A DNA stretch of 5,888 nucleotides, taken from contig SFLO01000054.1 in NCBI GenBank assembly GCA_004553405.1, positions 1 through 5,888 on the forward strand. The letters run 5' to 3'. Position 1 is the first letter of the stretch. Each line of letters opens with the position of its first letter. Shown here one piece after another: positions 5,142 through 5,888 of this stretch. The stretch comes from Coriobacteriaceae bacterium. Its GTDB lineage: Bacteria; Actinomycetota; Coriobacteriia; Coriobacteriales; QAMH01. The notes under the pieces were generated by a model. The model saw only the letters and a list, made by a program, of their open reading frames with translations. It made no database searches and was not told the origin of the DNA. The position numbers were made by a program, and so were the translations under genes.

Positions 5142-5888
5142 CTAGCCCTTGGCGGTGATGTCTGCCGCGCTGCGCACCACGTTGTGGGCGATGGGCTTCC
5201 ACTCGACCTTGCTGAACACGGCCACCAAGGCGATGGGCACGTAGGTGAGCATGAACAGCGGGAAGGTGAAGACCGACTTCACCTTGGCGGCCGGCTTGGC
5301 GTGAATCTGCTCCCACTCCGTGATGACGGTGAGCCCGCCAAAGAGCAGCATGATGCCGGCAAAGGCCACAAAGCAGCCCAGGAAGCTCGTGAACGATGCG
5401 ACGATGGTGGCGCGCGCACTGCCGTAGCTGAGGTAGGCGGCCAGGTTCTCAGTGGTGATGTACGAGAGCACATCACCACTGAAGGCAGAGCCCGTGAGCA
5501 GCGAAATGACGACCACGAAGGGGTTGGCGTTGACGGCGGCGGCCGATGCGGCGCTGGTGATGACCTCGTTCATAGCGGGTGCCATGGCGATGAGCTGCAC
5601 CAGGCCCATGCAGCAGAAGAAGAGGTTGGCGAACACACCCGTGAGGGTGAGCAGCATGGCAGGTGCGATGGTCATGAACATGTCGAAGCAGGCCCAGCGG
5701 CCGCCCTTGCGCACGCCCACGCCCTTGACGAGGCGGGCACCGTAGCGCAGCAGCACCTGATAGAAGCCTTTGGCCCAGCGCAGGCGCTGGCGCCAGGAGT
5801 CGCGGAAGGTGGTGGGCTGCTCGTCGTAGATGATGGCGTCTTCCACATAGCCGATGCGGTAGCCGCTGGCGATGCAGTCCGTGGAGAA
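5142..5888 (-). CDS. membrane glycosyltransferase, family 2 (C-terminal part, cut by the window edge)
   Basis: The last 248 residues of a gene whose 5' end lies beyond 5888; the frame is open to the edge. The GTG at 5844-5846 is an internal valine, because conserved sequence continues upstream. The fragment begins FSTDCIASGYRIGYVEDA, where STD matches the TED-type catalytic-base motif of processive GT2 enzymes. Then come YDEQPTTFRDSW and QRLRW at fragment residues 34-38, the Q-x-x-R-W signature of cellulose/hyaluronan/PNAG-synthase-like enzymes that binds the growing glycan. The rest is mostly membrane: a long hydrophobic stretch at about 67-104 (one or two helices), a short one near 123-134, others at about 161-188 and 207-226, and a short polar end after VEWKPIAH. 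It probably extends or transfers a surface polysaccharide from a nucleotide sugar at the cytoplasmic membrane. The sugar cannot be told from this part. Confidence 0.88.
   Translation of the reverse strand, partial: FSTDCIASGYRIGYVEDAIIYDEQPTTFRDSWRQRLRWAKGFYQVLLRYGARLVKGVGVRKGGRWACFDMFMTIAPAMLLTLTGVFANLFFCCMGLVQLIAMAPAMNEVITSAASAAAVNANPFVVVISLLTGSAFSGDVLSYITTENLAAYLSYGSARATIVASFTSFLGCFVAFAGIMLLFGGLTVITEWEQIHAKPAAKVKSVFTFPLFMLTYVPIALVAVFSKVEWKPIAHNVVRSAADITAKG

Overview
This GC-rich window carries mostly housekeeping translation genes. The gene order, codon bias and protein character suggest an actinobacterium, perhaps class Coriobacteriia (Collinsella/Olsenella-like). That placement is an impression from the proteins, not a database result. 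No mobile element, CRISPR array, tRNA or rRNA gene was seen.

Layout. At the left edge, on the + strand, are the last codons of an unidentified gene (2-82), followed closely by a small metallo-beta-lactamase-fold hydrolase (117-731). This gene converges on valS, and the two share a compact two-way terminator (738-766). Everything to the right lies on the - strand. Read in the direction of transcription (right to left) it is: the 3' part of a membrane family 2 glycosyltransferase (5142-5888, cut by the window edge) with a hairpin just after its stop; a gene-free stretch of about 400 bases (4746-5141); the infC-rpmI-rplT operon (IF3, L35, L20; 4745-3588); a 116-base gap with a hairpin; and valS (3471-772).

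The most informative part is the non-coding stretch and the start of infC. infC has no ATG, GTG or TTG in frame ahead of its conserved N-terminus; the only well-placed start is ATA at 4745, eight bases after a GGAGGT Shine-Dalgarno. Upstream are a plausible sigma-70-type promoter (4903-4931) and a leader of about 150 nt. The leader ends in an intrinsic terminator (4763-4786) directly before the Shine-Dalgarno. An 8-nt segment early in the leader (4845-4852) is perfectly complementary to the terminator loop and its first stem base, and a second nested helix lies inside it. This is the architecture of an attenuated L20-type operon leader. IF3 and L20 levels would therefore be controlled at two layers: start-codon discrimination by IF3, and premature termination, presumably by L20.

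Further upstream is an unexplained long imperfect hairpin (5007-5101, about 38 base pairs) with no U-tract on either side. It is the least understood element in the window.

How the genes fit together: IF3, L35, L20 and valyl-tRNA synthetase all serve protein synthesis. The glycosyltransferase probably makes or exports a surface polysaccharide, and the metallo-hydrolase is of unknown substrate; neither is obviously linked to translation.
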